Assembly: GCA_963971285.1 (NCBI GenBank)
Contig: OZ020254.1
Location: forward strand, 12,958,001-13,022,000
Direction: 5' to 3'
DNA length: 64,000 nucleotides
Source of the DNA: Astropecten irregularis
Lineage: Eukaryota > Echinodermata > Asteroidea > Paxillosida > Astropectinidae
Below the pieces are notes generated by a model. It was not told the origin of the DNA. It saw only the letters and a list, made by a program, of their open reading frames with translations, and did not search any database. Of this stretch, positions 44,519-55,003 are shown piece by piece; position 1 is the first letter of the stretch; each line of letters begins with the position of its first letter. Both the position numbers and the translations under genes were made by a program.

Positions 44519-44773
44519 AAGGTGGAAAGAATTCCACTGACGGCCATTGCACAAACCAATGGGACCGACAGAGGGCGTTTTGAGAAAAATGGCTACCGCT
44601 GCATTCGAAGTGTATAATTGTAGGTAAACAAAACCCTGAAAATCTCACTTTTTAGATTTATATAAGCTACCTGGGATTGAAGTTTATTACGACTTGCATC
44701 AAATAAGTTAAGTCTTGGAGGAAATAGCCTAACCCTGTTTCCGTCATGGCCGTCAGTGGAATTCTTTCCCAAT
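44519..44773. repeat. Inverted repeat, GGAAAGAATTCCACTGACGG arms
   Basis: GGAAAGAATTCCACTGACGG at 44523 and CCGTCAGTGGAATTCTTTCC at 44749 are exact inverses about 230 bp apart. It may mark a decayed MITE. Confidence 0.6.
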
Positions 44774-45495
44774 CCCCGTCAATGGGAGTTTATCTAGTGT
44801 CGTGCACCCCTAGACAGCTAAACTTTAAAAGTTAGGCCTAAAGTCAAATGTTACTAACACTACACTTTCATGACTTTAGCGGTTAGGCCTACGTTACACT
44901 GTACTAACACTACAGTCAGTGTAAGTGGGTCTGTCCACACTAATGGGGACATTTAATGTGACATTTAGAGGGAACCAAGGACATCAGTTGATACATCAAG
45001 TAATTTGCCATGTTTTCTCTTTCACTACATCCCACATTCTTGTAAGAACTTGGCCAGCCAAAAAGTTTGATAAATTCCTTAGTATCGGAGATATTACAGG
45101 GGATCATCTTCAAGATGTAATGTTTGTAACATGGACAGACATTTCATCATGAAGTGTTGGGAATTAAAAATGAAATGAATTAATTTTCCCAAGTTTTGTT
45201 TCTACAGCAGAGCTATCCATTGAGGGATTGCCACTGGCCAATCATAGTCTATTACCTCTAGCCTAGGTATTTTAGCAACTGGAGGGTCTACATCTTCAAG
45301 ATTTAATGTTCATAACATGGACGGACATTTGTCACAAAATGTCTGTCCAGTGTCCATGTTACAAACATTGTTCAAGACACACCCTAATGTCTTAAATATC
45401 AAATAGGTTGCTTTAATTTTGAGTGATGACAAGTTAACATTGAACAAGTAATATATATGGAACAAGTCTGCATTAATTATAACAAGAAAAATACT
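44757..45495. other. No gene recognised; diverged internal duplication
   Basis: AATGTTTGTAACATGGACAGACATTT at 45119 and AATGTTCATAACATGGACGGACATTT at 45306 are similar, with a CATCTTCAAGAT word before each. Confidence 0.4.
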
Positions 45496-45753
45496 TATAG
45501 AATTTGTGCAGTCACGTGATCAGGACGCCATTTTGGACGGCAACGCTGAACACGTGTATAATGCACGTACGTACAGTGTATGTATTAACCCACGTGCGTT
45601 TGCGTAGCTTGCAAATTAATCGGATGCGTACGCAGAAGTGCGTGCATGATCATGATGCTGTCTCGTACGTACGCGTGCGTGTGTACGCGTGCTGTCCAAA
45701 ATGGCCGATAAGCTGTCAAGTGACGTCACGTGCAAGTTCTCTATTTGGGGCCT
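45496..45753. mobile_element. MITE with CTATAGAG ends (copy 2)
   Basis: It contains GTGCAGTCACGTGATCAGG, CCATTTTGGACGGCAACGC and GTGACGTCACGTGCA in reverse order to the copy at 5009-5272. The ends are somewhat decayed. Confidence 0.7.
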
Positions 45754-46022
45754 ATAACACTGTTTGTTCATGTTATGAACATAATCGTTCATTTCATCAA
45801 GTTACATGTAAGTTAAAGATGACAGGTTGTAATTTCCTACATATCCAGTGAATCAGCCTATTTATTTTCAGTACAACCACAAATGAATACAGGAATATTT
45901 AGGAAACAAAAATGAGCAAAAAAGCTGATCTTAAATCCACTTCCCATGTTACACCCCTAAAGTTATCTTTTGTACACAAAAGCCTGAAAGGTAGGCCATG
46001 GCATTAGTGTGGATGGAAACAG

Positions 46023-46758
46023 GTCAACTCGCCCCCTAGCCGACTCGCCCCTTACCGACTCGCCCCTTACCGACTCGCCCCCTCCCCAACTCGCCCCCTG
46101 ACCGACTTTTGTGTTTTTGTCCTTATTACGATGTTTTTGATTTTTTTGGTGACTCTTTGAGATAAAAATAACAATTTTTTGTTTTATTATTCGATGTTCT
46201 TTCTTAGCATATTTTGTTATCGTTTTGTTTTAAAATGTCTTGCTTTAACTTTAAGTGTTATTGTTCACATTTTTTGTAGACTTTTTTTTATTATGACGAT
46301 ATGTTTTGTTCTATGGTTTGTTTTAAGTGTTGTTTGTTCACTTGTTTTTCTTGTTTTTAAGTTGCGTTTTTGAAGTTTTTATGTTTTTGGTTCTGAGAAG
46401 GAAATATTAAATTTGCTTGAACTGCAATCGAACCATGCAGTTGAGTTTGTGTGTGGACTTTGTGCATTTTTCGTTCTTAATCATAAAATGTTTGACATAA
46501 ACACATTAGTAGGCCCTACAAAAGGGGTCAGAAGCATTTGGTTATTAATTATGATGCACAATTAGCCTAACTTCACATTTTGCATCTCATTTCTGAATAA
46601 AATAGGGGGCGAGTTGGCCAGGGGGCGAGTCGGTCAGGGGGCGAGTCAGCCAGGGGGCGAGTCGGCTAGGAGGCGAGTTGGTAAGGGGCGAGTCGGTAAG
46701 GGGCGAGTCGGTAAGGGGCGAGTCGATAAGGGGCGAAACGGCTAGGGGGCGAGTTGAC
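46023..46758. mobile_element. Foldback-like element with tandem-repeat arms
   Basis: The left arm (46023-46108) has about five 15-16 bp units of the type CGCCCCCTAGCCGACT. The right arm (46604-46758) has about ten inverted units (GGGGGCGAGTCGGCTA). The outermost sequences GTCAACTCGCC and GGCGAGTTGAC are exact inverses. The middle is AT-rich with no supported gene. Such arms are typical of foldback transposons. Confidence 0.65.
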
Positions 46759-46859
46759 TTGTAATCGTGTGGATAGACCCACGTGTAAAGTTAGTTAGCC
46801 TAGGTCTTTTCCTTCCTCCATGGCCTAGGTTATGACATCCTGGTTTCAACAAAATTTAC

Positions 46860-47018
46860 CTCCACACTACTGCTCTTAAGCTCGACGTTCTCGTCCACAA
46901 CATATCTGCTTTTCTTGGCAACGGAGCGTGCGGCTTCTTCAAAATCATACGTCCTTTTTCTTACACTTCTTCGGAAAGAGCGCCTCAAAGATTGAAACTG
47001 GCGCCCTGCAAACGCCAT
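46860..47018 (-). CDS. Candidate first coding exon, possibly of rhotekin
   Basis: The minus strand has a good start context (AACAAAATGGCG). A 53-codon frame follows, beginning MAFAGRQFQSLRRSFRRSV and rich in Arg, Lys and Ser, and it reaches a phase-0 donor GTGGAG|GTAAAT. I do not recognise the peptide from a database family. The exon is on the same strand as rhotekin, upstream of it with no other gene between, and its phase-0 end fits the phase-0 acceptor at 30081. I infer, but cannot prove, that it is rhotekin's first coding exon. It could instead start an unrelated small gene or be chance. Confidence 0.42.
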
Positions 47019-47371
47019 TTTGTTAACGATAATTGGGAAAATGTCGCTAGAGGGCGCTTTACGGAATGGTCCATAGAGTTAAAAAAAAAAAAAACTATTA
47101 ATTTTTATGGGAATGAGCAGAATAACATACAACGGTTCTTATAACTTCCTAAATAAATTATTTTTCACGGGTACTCGAAATGTAGTGCTGCTGTTATTTG
47201 TTTCATCTCATTTGTTAATTTTTATCTGTTTTATTTATTTCATAAATGACATAATTAAAAATAGACATGTGTCTCATGGAGGGAAGCTAAGGCGCCAAGA
47301 TCCATGATGTGCAGATAGATAATAATCCACCGAATGCTTTCCACCATGATCCATACATTGTGTTATAAGCA

Positions 47372-47764
47372 CTGGGGTCGATTTCTGTTCATGATTGGGG
47401 GGATGATTGGTGATTTGGTGTCCTATGCGAGGGAGCGAAGCGACCGAGCCGGTGGAGGCTGTGGGAGGTGGGATACCCCCTTTCCAAACCAGGGACTTTT
47501 TAATAAAAACAGAGTCGAAAAGTCGAATTTTAGAGCATAAAAGTCGCATTTTAGAGCATTTAAAAACGATATTCAGAAGAATTAAACAGTATGAATTCAC
47601 TTCGAAGACTAACAAAACAACAAGGATCAATGTAATATTTCTATATAATAAAATTGAATGACATTCAACCTCAAAATAGTGGGGGGGGGGGATGATAATA
47701 CACGCCATCCCCTCCACCTCAAATATTGGGGGGGATATATCCCCCCCGGGATCGACACCCATGG
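47372..47764. mobile_element. MITE with GGGGTCGAT ends
   Basis: GGGGTCGATTTCTGTTCATG and GGGATCGACACCC are imperfect inverted ends. GGTGATTTGGTGTCCTATGC and GAGGGAGCGAAGCGACC recur in reverse at 12108-12215. No gene. Confidence 0.55.
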
Positions 47765-47845
47765 TTATAAGGTACCGCTGCTTGCTCTTTATGAGCAATG
47801 GAGAAAGCTTATAATACTCATAGTCATAGCCACACTGTATGTTAA

Positions 47846-48375
47846 TTAAAGGCAGCGTACAGGATTTGTAAGGCCTCCAAAAACATTATTGAGTTTTGAG
47901 ACAGTTCGTAAACAATGCAAACAGTCACCAGATCCCCCCCCCCCCCCCCCCAATGGAAAAATGCAATTGCAAAAGAAATTCTGGAAAAACTGGATCCTTT
48001 CAGTTATTAAGCACATAAAAAAAAGCGAGTGGTGTAGGCCACAGGTGCTTGTTTTTCCAGTTAAGACATAGCAGAAGCGAGTGTTATAGAAGAAGGGTCT
48101 AGCCCCCCCCCAAAAAAAAGGCTCTTCTACCCCCCCCCCCCCCCCCAAAAAAAAAAAGAAAAAGAAGAATATATTTTGGGTCTTCTAGCTCCCCCCCCCC
48201 AACTTATAAAAATAATAAAAAATAATGGCTCTTCTAGCCCCCCCCCCAAGAAAATAATAATTATAATAATAATGGCTCTAGAACCGCGCCTTGCAGTCAC
48301 CATGCGAAATATTGGTTCATGAGAAAAAATGATGCTGGGTTTTTCAAGGTTTTTCGGTACTTCGTCTATACTTAC
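47846..48375. mobile_element. TTAA family-2 MITE, split by a poly-G hAT element
   Basis: TTAAAGGCAGCGTACAGG, CAGTTCGTAAACAATGCAAA, then the nested element, then CAGTCACCATGCGAAATATTG and GATGCTGGGTTTTTCAAG. The right end is lost. Confidence 0.65.
47935..48292. mobile_element. hAT-type poly-G MITE nested in another MITE
   Basis: Repeated G/C runs and 'ggctcttctagc' blocks end in CTAGAACCGCGCCTTG. It interrupts a TTAA family-2 element: that element's sequence stops near 47934 and resumes at about 48293 (CAGTCACCATG...). The left border is uncertain. Confidence 0.6.
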
Positions 48376-48983
48376 GACTCGATCGTAGAGCTTCGTGAAA
48401 AATCGACTCAATGGTATCAGATTCAGTACCTGTGGTCGAGTCAAAATAATTTCCTTTGCCCCCTTCTCGAAATCATCGTAACATATACCAGCTCTATGCA
48501 CATACCCAGGTAATTCTCATTCATTGCAATTTACAATGATGCAATCATTATTGACATAAACAGAATTTGAACTTCCCTGGAACATTTTTTAAAAATCTAA
48601 TTTCAAAGGGGATTATAATTCGACGGTTTCATATCCGTCAATACAGTGAATTAAAAAAAATACTTTGGGTGGTGTTCTCTTTTTTGTTGATTATCAACTA
48701 AACTCTTCGTTAATGATTGGTCAACATGGTATAAAAGAGACCACACATTTACTTTTAAAAACTATTCGTCAAACGGAAATACTCTGCCAAAAGACAATTT
48801 TTCTTTGTTAAATAATGATAATATAAATATGTCTTTAAGATGTAGAAATATATTTGGGGAGACAACAAAATGTCTCCCTATTGACCGGTGTCTCCCAAAT
48901 GTTAACTTTCAGATGCTAACCTGTCTCCCTATTATGCAATTTAGAAAAATAATCATTATCATAGAGTATTATCACATTTACAT

Positions 48984-49067
48984 TATGCTTGGAGTTGGGA
49001 GGGCCTATATACGCTCTCGATAGAGATCGGGATCGGAACGCGCCATGGCCCTCCTAACTCCAAGCAT
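48984..49067. repeat. Hairpin, ATGCTTGGAGTTGGGAGGGCC
   Basis: ATGCTTGGAGTTGGGAGGGC and GCCCTCCTAACTCCAAGCAT are inverted, with about 40 bp between. It may be a very short transposon. Confidence 0.68.
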
Positions 49068-49108
49068 TTTATAAATGTTGGCTGATATGAGTTGTTTGCA
49101 GCAGTTTG

Positions 49109-49414
49109 TTAAAAGTAATATCATACTTTGGTTTTTATCAAAGAAATACAGATTCATGGGCGAAAATATCAAGACAGATACAGTAACAGTCATCTGTGAA
49201 AATTTCAGGTCCATACGGTGGCCACTTTTTGAGAAAAAAGTGACAAACTGCCATACCACCACCATCTTTACACCCTGTAAATACACCATTTCAGGCGGAA
49301 AATTTGTAACGGTATACCAGCACCATCTTCATACCCTGAAAGTTATACGTTATACGTGAACATTTCTGTTTTGGTTTCTTCAGTAGGCCTACCAAAGTAT
49401 GATACTACCTTTAA
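49109..49414. mobile_element. TTAA family-1 MITE copy, centre shortened
   Basis: It starts TTAAAAGTAATATCATAC and ends GATACTACCTTTAA. It lacks the central palindrome; two 'caccatctt' blocks are present. Confidence 0.78.
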
Positions 49415-50095
49415 GACGTCCCCCCAAAAAAAAATAATAAAAAAATAAAAAATGAGGTCCTTTGCGGAACATATTGCGACATCCGCAAAATATAGGGAAA
49501 AACGGAAGAGATTTGGTATAACACTGCCATGTGCGTGCAGCCAGCATTATAGCACAATTCTTACGGACGGCGCCATGTTGTCAAACATGCGCGCACGCCA
49601 CCTACATCTAATGACCAACAGTTGGTAGCAATTATTCTGTTTGCAAACACTGGGCAATGAAATAATCCGCATCAACTTTTGTTCCATCTGTCCATCTGAC
49701 TGTGACAGTCCATCCCATAGTCTCTCTGGTAGGTCTTGAGGCGTCTGCGGTGAGCCTTTCCACAAAAGCCAGTTGTATCTTTAATCTGATCGGCGGGGTC
49801 CAGGGGAAAAATGTTTCAATCGCTAATTGTGTCTTCACATTAGATAGTTTACACTAAGGAGCGTCGCGTGCCCACCACGCGTCCAGTCCTATTAAGGAAT
49901 TGCTCTTTAGCAGTTCATTGAAAAGCGAATTAACCACTAATGATTGGGTGAGATTATAGATAGAAAAGACGACCTGTATTATGCTTCTCAGTGTTGGCCT
50001 ATAATTTGGCCATCACAGACAGTTACAGTTCCGTGGGAATCAAGAAGATCATGGGCTTTGTGATTCAATATAGCGCGTGGCCCCCATCCAAAAGA
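49415..50095. other. No firm gene; one odd minus frame
   Basis: A minus frame at 49838-49632 reads TPPIRLKIQLAFVERLTADA and later GWTVTVRWTDGTKVDADYF. It looks less random than its neighbours, but I recognise no family and see no splice context. Confidence 0.35.
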
Positions 50096-50213
50096 CTAAG
50101 GGAAGCCTTTTTTGTTGATCCTACATTTCGTTCTTTATTAAAAACATCTTCATCTTGAATCGTTCCTGAAGATGTTTTGAGTAAAGAACGAAGTATACAA
50201 TCGAAAATGGCTT
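50096..50213. repeat. Long inverted repeat, AAGGGAAGCC ends
   Basis: AAGGGAAGCCTTTTTTGTTG ... CTTTATTAAAAACATCTTCA pairs with TGAAGATGTTTTGAGTAAAG ... ATGGCTTCCCTT over about 50 bp per arm. Confidence 0.68.
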
Positions 50214-50340
50214 CCCTTAAACTTTTTGGAGTATCGAGTTATCTGAATATTATTAGTTGATGAACACGCTTTGTAATGCTGGTATTTTTTTCATAGTGAG
50301 TTCCATGCTTGATCGAGTTTGACAAGCGCACCTCTTTGGC

Positions 50341-50676
50341 TTATATCATACTTTGGTTTTTATCAAAGAAATACAGATTCATGGGCAAAAATATCAAGAC
50401 AGATACAGTACCAGTCATCTGTGAAAATGTCAGTCCCATGCAGTGCCCACTTTCTGAGAAAACAGTGAAAACAGCCACAGTATTTCTTAAGTCTTTTCTT
50501 TTAAAAGATCAAAAAGATTTTCGGTCGTTGTTTTACTTATTTCTGGATAAATACAGCATTTCAGGCGGAAAATTTTAAAGGTTTCTACTAGCATCATCTT
50601 CATACCCTGTAAATTATACGTAAATCTGTGAACAGTTCTGTTTGGGTTTCTTACCAAAGTATGATACTACCTTTAA
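50341..50676. mobile_element. TTAA family-1 MITE copy
   Basis: TATCATACTTTGGTTTTTAT to ATGATACTACCTTTAA. Its right TTAA is directly followed by the AAAGCAGACTG element. Confidence 0.82.
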
Positions 50677-50964
50677 AGCAGACTGTACACTCTCAACAAT
50701 TTCGGTAATATTTTCGGTAACATGTTGCATTATGCATAGGGCAACACACCTAGGCAACATGACTTTGGGCCCTGTGTATACACACTCACAATATTTGGCC
50801 ACCATGTTACCGAGATGTTGCTGCGACATGTTACCCAACTCGTTTGGCTCTGTGTACACTGACAACATTTTCAGCAACAACGTATACCTGGGCAACATGT
50901 GACTATGGAGAAATAAGACATTGTTACCGTAAAAATGTTGACAGGTTGACAGTGTACTCTGCTT
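50674..50964. mobile_element. MITE with AAAGCAGACTGTACACT ends (complete)
   Basis: AAAGCAGACTGTACACTCTC and TTGACAGTGTACTCTGCTTA are inverted ends. The interior repeats 'ggcaacatg' and 'aacatgttacc'. It starts where a TTAA family-1 copy ends, sharing the TTAA. Confidence 0.75.
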
Positions 50965-51267
50965 ATTTTGGTTTTTGTTAAAGAAATGCAGATTCGTGGG
51001 CAAAAAAACCTGATATCAGAGAATGCTCTCAATATGAACATGTCAATTTCAAGTTCATTGGTTTGGAGGATGTTTAGAAATAAAGTAAAGTTTGTGCACG
51101 ACCCTATGGGAAAGTCTCCCTAAGGTCCCATCCTCGATTAATTTAATACATAATTTATAATTTATTTACATTTAATAATTTATACAGACATTATTTTGAT
51201 TCAAGATGGCACAGTGTGGTTTTGGTTGGCCAATGCAATAGCACATCGTGGTACCGGTACAGTCCTT

Positions 51268-52000
51268 CCAATATTCTCCCACCGTTGGGTCAAGACCTAA
51301 ATAGCGAAACGTGGACTTCTGTGAGGCCCACGCCGCGCTAGGTACGATACAGGTAAACACAGTGTATTTACTGGCCTTCTCTCAGCTCAAAACATGACGT
51401 ACGGAAACAATATTGAGACACAGTATATACGGAAACCACGGAAGAAGTTTTAAAACTTGTCAGTCCAATATTTTCCTACCAAAGTTAGATGATAACGTGG
51501 TCCAAAAGACCACGTCGCGCTCGTTACGGGTAAACACATTATTATAGGCCTTCTCTCATGACGCGCAACGATGCGCGCTTTGAAATCAAGGGAAACCACA
51601 GAAGAAGTTGCACGTTTTGACTACCAATATTTTCCACCCAAAGTTAGATAAAACGTGGTCCAAAACCTTAATTAGTGAGCCACGACGCGCTCATTAACGA
51701 CCACACAGTATAATGGCCTCGTGCTGTTTCTCAAAAACATGACGTGCAACGGATGCCTGCTTTGAAATAAAGGGAGAAACCACAGAAGAAGTTGCATTTA
51801 TTTTTGACTTGACCAATATTCTCCAACCAAAGTTATAGATAAAACGTGGTCCAAGACCTTAATTAGTGAGCCACGTCGCGCGCGCTCATTAACAGAAAAC
51901 ACAGAAGGCCTTCTCTCTCAAAAAAACAAAAACCAAAAAAACAAAACCATTGCGTGCACGTTTTGATGAAAAGGGAAACCACGCATTAAGAAGTTTCAAA
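51268..52000. repeat. Tandem repeat, about four units of 160-200 bp
   Basis: Units begin CCAATATT at 51268, 51465, 51624 and 51813. Each holds ACGTGGTCCAA, a 'cacgtcgcgctc' block, 'ggccttctctc' and 'gaagaagttgca'. The units have diverged, so it is an old satellite-like array. No gene frame spans it. Confidence 0.75.
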
Positions 52001-52582
52001 ATGCTCAGGTTGTTTTCGACTCAGTATGGTCACATGGACGAGCCTCGCTGTTGTATTCATCAAAGAAATAATGGTCCTTTCTTAATCAGGGTCCATGAGA
52101 GTCAGTGAGCCAATCACAGGCTCCCTCTAGTCGCCTCCCCCATCATGCTCCCCTTAGTCCCCTCCCCAATCACACGGGTATATTGTGGCCTTAACCAGAG
52201 ATACCCCCCCCCCTTATGAAATAATGGGTGGGGAGGGGGGGGGGGGGCGAGAGAGAGACGTTTCATTGTCTCAGAATCTTCGGACATGGGGTTTGATAAT
52301 GGGGTTTCTTTAAATCTGCTGACGTTACTGATATATTTGAGTGCGTCATCAAAGGCCACCCGCACTAGATAATAAAAAGAGCTCGTACACGACTTGGAAC
52401 TCCAAAAAGGCCCACACTCAAAGAAACTGAAGCTTCGTCGGTATACGGTGGTCATTAATCGCAGAGATCTTTACATCAAAAACGGAATTGGCGTGAACCG
52501 ACTTGTCTTGTGGCTGGCCGAAGCCCGACAAACATTTTGAAGGCAAGGGAAAAGAACGAAGGTAAGAATTAGTATAGGTATT
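52001..52582. other. Upstream of glass; possible noncoding exon
   Basis: At 52560 the sequence AACGAAG|GTAAGAATT is a strong donor. A noncoding first exon of glass could end here. No other support. Confidence 0.3.
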
Positions 52583-52728
52583 GTTTAACATAAACTTTGG
52601 TAGGAAAACAAAACAGAAATGTTAACAGATCCACAATAAAATGAGGCCTGGGTACAAACAAACCGTTAAAATGTTTCCGCCTGCCAGAAATGAGTAAAAC
52701 AAAAGGAAAACAATTTCACAAAAGGTGG
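52583..52728. mobile_element. TTAA family-1 relic
   Basis: CTTTGGTAGGAAAACAAAAC, GTTAACAGAT and CCGTTAAAATGTTTCCGCCT match the left third of family 1. A similar relic lies at 53083-53220. Confidence 0.6.
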
Positions 52729-53069
52729 TATCAAACTTTTGTAAGAAACCAAAACAAAAATGTTCACATGTTTACGTATAACTTACAGGGTATGAAGATG
52801 GTGGTGATAGAAACATACCGTTAAAAATGTTCCGCCTGAAATGGTGTATTTATCCAGAAATTAATAAAACAACGACCGAAAATCTTTTTGATCTTTTAAA
52901 AGATAAAAAATAAAAGAGAAAAGACTGAAATGCTGTGGCCGTTTTTCACTGTTTTCTCAAAAAGTGGGCACCGTATGGGACTGACATTGTTTACCGTATC
53001 TTCCTTGATATTTTTGCCCATGAATCTCTATTTTCTTTTATAAAAACCAAAGTATGATATTACCTTTAA
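52729..53069. mobile_element. TTAA family-1 MITE copy, near complete
   Basis: AAAGGTGGTATCAAACTTTT to CCAAAGTATGATATTACC TTTAA, with the central palindrome present. Confidence 0.82.
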
Positions 53070-53082
53070 AGTTATACCATTA

Positions 53083-53220
53083 TACATTGGTAGGAAAACA
53101 AAACTGAAATGTTTACAGATTTACAAATAACTTAAAGATGAACATGGTACAAACATACCATTAAAATGTTTCCGCATGCCAAAAATGAGTAAAACAAAAG
53201 GAGAACAATTCCACAATTGA
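53083..53220. mobile_element. TTAA family-1 relic
   Basis: TTGGTAGGAAAACAAAACTG to GAGAACAATTCCACA repeats the relic at 52583-52728, so the two share a common diverged ancestor. Confidence 0.55.
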
Positions 53221-53221
53221 G

Positions 53222-53330
53222 GAAAAGGTAATCAAAGTCACGCGATGTCGTGTTGCTGGTATCGACGTTTCGACTGCTAGTATAACTGTTAGCCTTCACC
53301 AGGCAACTGAACAACTGGATCATGCCGCGG
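53222..53330 (-). mobile_element. Possible Penelope-type relic with GTCGAAACGTCG
   Basis: The minus strand reads CTGGTGAAGGCTAACAGTTA then AGTCGAAACGTCGATACC. This is like the repeat tails of Penelope-type elements. No reverse transcriptase is visible. Confidence 0.35.
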
Positions 53331-53559
53331 TGTCCTATCCATTATCCTGTCGGGCGGTATTGGCGTTGACAATACCGTCATCAGCGGACAGTGAACGGGT
53401 CACGTCACAATACAATTACCGTATACAATTTCACTTAACAATTTCGTTGAACGGTTTTTCACTGTTTTCTATACTGTTTCCAACTGAGTTTGTTTTTACT
53501 TGACAAATCAAATTATGAATAGACCGTTCTTTCCACTTAACCTAAGTATGATAATACCT

Positions 53560-53933
53560 TTAACGGTAATATCATACATTGTTTGTTTTTTGTTAAAGAA
53601 ATGCAGATCCGTGGGCAAAAATATCACGGGAGATACAGTAACAATCATCTGTGAAAATTGCAGTCCCATACGATGCCCGCTTTTTTTTTTTTTAGAAAAC
53701 AGTGAAAAACGGCCACAGTATTTATTTTCTCTTTTATTTTTGATCTTTAAAAGATCAAAAAGTTTTTCGGTTGTTGTTTTACTAATAATTCTATATAAAT
53801 ACACCATTTTAGGTGGAAAAATGTTAACGGTATGTTTCTACCACCACCATCTTCATACCCTGCATGTAATTTATACGTACATTTTTGAACATTTCTGTTT
53901 TGGTTTCTTACTTGAGTATGATACTACCTTTAA
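53560..53933. mobile_element. TTAA family-1 MITE copy, near complete
   Basis: TTAACGGTAATATCATAC to GAGTATGATACTACCTTTAA. A short right-end relic (GTATGATAATACCTTTAA) directly precedes it. Confidence 0.83.
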
Positions 53934-54000
53934 ACCCTCGACCAAGGCTTTGTTGCCTTGTTAGACCAAGACTATACGCCGTGCTACTGCCGTGCCGAAC

Positions 54001-54234
54001 TTAATGGTGGTATCATACTTTGGTAAGAGACCAAAACAGAAATGTTCACAGATTTACGTATAACTTTCAGGGTATGAAGATGGTGCTGGCTGTTTTTCAC
54101 TGTTTTCTCAAAAAATATGGGCACCGTATGGGACTGAAATTTTCACAGATGTCTGTTACTGTACATGTCTTGAAATGTTTGCCCATGAATCTGTATTTCT
54201 TTGATAAAAACCAAAGTACGGATACTACCTTTAA
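54001..54234. mobile_element. TTAA family-1 MITE copy, internally shortened
   Basis: TTAATGGTGGTATCATAC to AAAGTACGGATACTACCTTTAA. Both tips remain but the palindromic centre is gone. Confidence 0.8.
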
Positions 54235-54671
54235 ATCAAATGAGTGCAGCTGCAGCAGTAGCACACGGCAGTTGCGCTAAACGCCGAGCTTTTGAAATTG
54301 TCGCGCCACTGCCGTTCCGAATACCGATAGCGCGGTAGACCCTGTCGAGCCAATGAGCTTGCCGTGCCGAACTCAATGTGACGAGCCAAACTTGAAAATG
54401 TCAAATTATTTTGAATTCGGCATGGCATGGCAGTAGCATGCACGGCGTGTAGCCTAGGCCTTAGTATAACGCTGAAAATGCGAAACCCGGAGGGTCATGT
54501 TTACCAGAAGCAATCTGATTAAAATGATATAATTATTTCATCAAACAAAATGTGTTCGTTGTACTGGTAAATATAATATAGGCCTATGAAGCCGCAAGTT
54601 AAGTTTAAATCCTGCCCGTGTGTTCACGTTTGATCGATAACGTCCGACAACAGATATTGGCGAGCAAGAAA

Positions 54672-54838
54672 CGATTATGTCCGACCAAGGCATCACGTCC
54701 AACAAACGATTATGTCCGACCCATTACGTCTGACTAACGATTATGTCCGACCCATTACGTCCGACAAACGATTATGTCCGAGTCCGACCCATTTTGTCCG
54801 ACAAACGATTATATCCGGCCCATTGTGTCAGACAAACG
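54672..54838. repeat. Tandem repeat, about five 31-bp units
   Basis: The unit has CGATTATGTCCGACCCATTA followed by CGTCCGACAAA. It lies 166 bp upstream of the glass start codon, next to a TTAA family-1 end. Confidence 0.78.
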
Positions 54839-54850
54839 AATATCGTTTCT

Positions 54851-54940
54851 TACCAGCACCATCTTCATGCTCTGTAAATTATACGTAAATCTGTGAACAT
54901 TTCTGTTTTGGTTTCTTACCAAAGTATGATACTACCTTTC
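54851..54940. mobile_element. TTAA family-1 MITE end, 64 bp before the glass ATG
   Basis: CAGCACCATCTTCATGCTCT to GTATGATACTACCTTTC is one end of the family. The rest is replaced by the tandem array at 54672-54838. Confidence 0.78.
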
Positions 54941-55003
54941 AGTTATACCGCATAATTATACAGTTTTGGGGATTCTTTTTTGTTTGCTGACAAAGGCGAA
55001 GCA

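Noticed and set aside
45504-45851. 115-codon frame similar to one near 5019-5263
   Set aside because: The similarity is at DNA level between two copies of the CTATAG-ended MITE; the frames are not conserved as proteins.
47889-48148. Pro- and Gly-rich frames
   Set aside because: They are translations of poly-C/poly-G runs in a nested MITE.
49632-49838. Minus frame with TPPIRLKIQLAFVERLTADA as an exon
   Set aside because: The composition is plausible, but there is no recognised family, partner exon or clear splice site. It is mentioned only as an odd frame.
52114-52455. 113-codon minus frame
   Set aside because: It includes a translated poly-C run and no known domain.
54672-54838. CRISPR-like array
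   Set aside because: Units are head-to-tail with no unique spacers, and the genome is eukaryotic.
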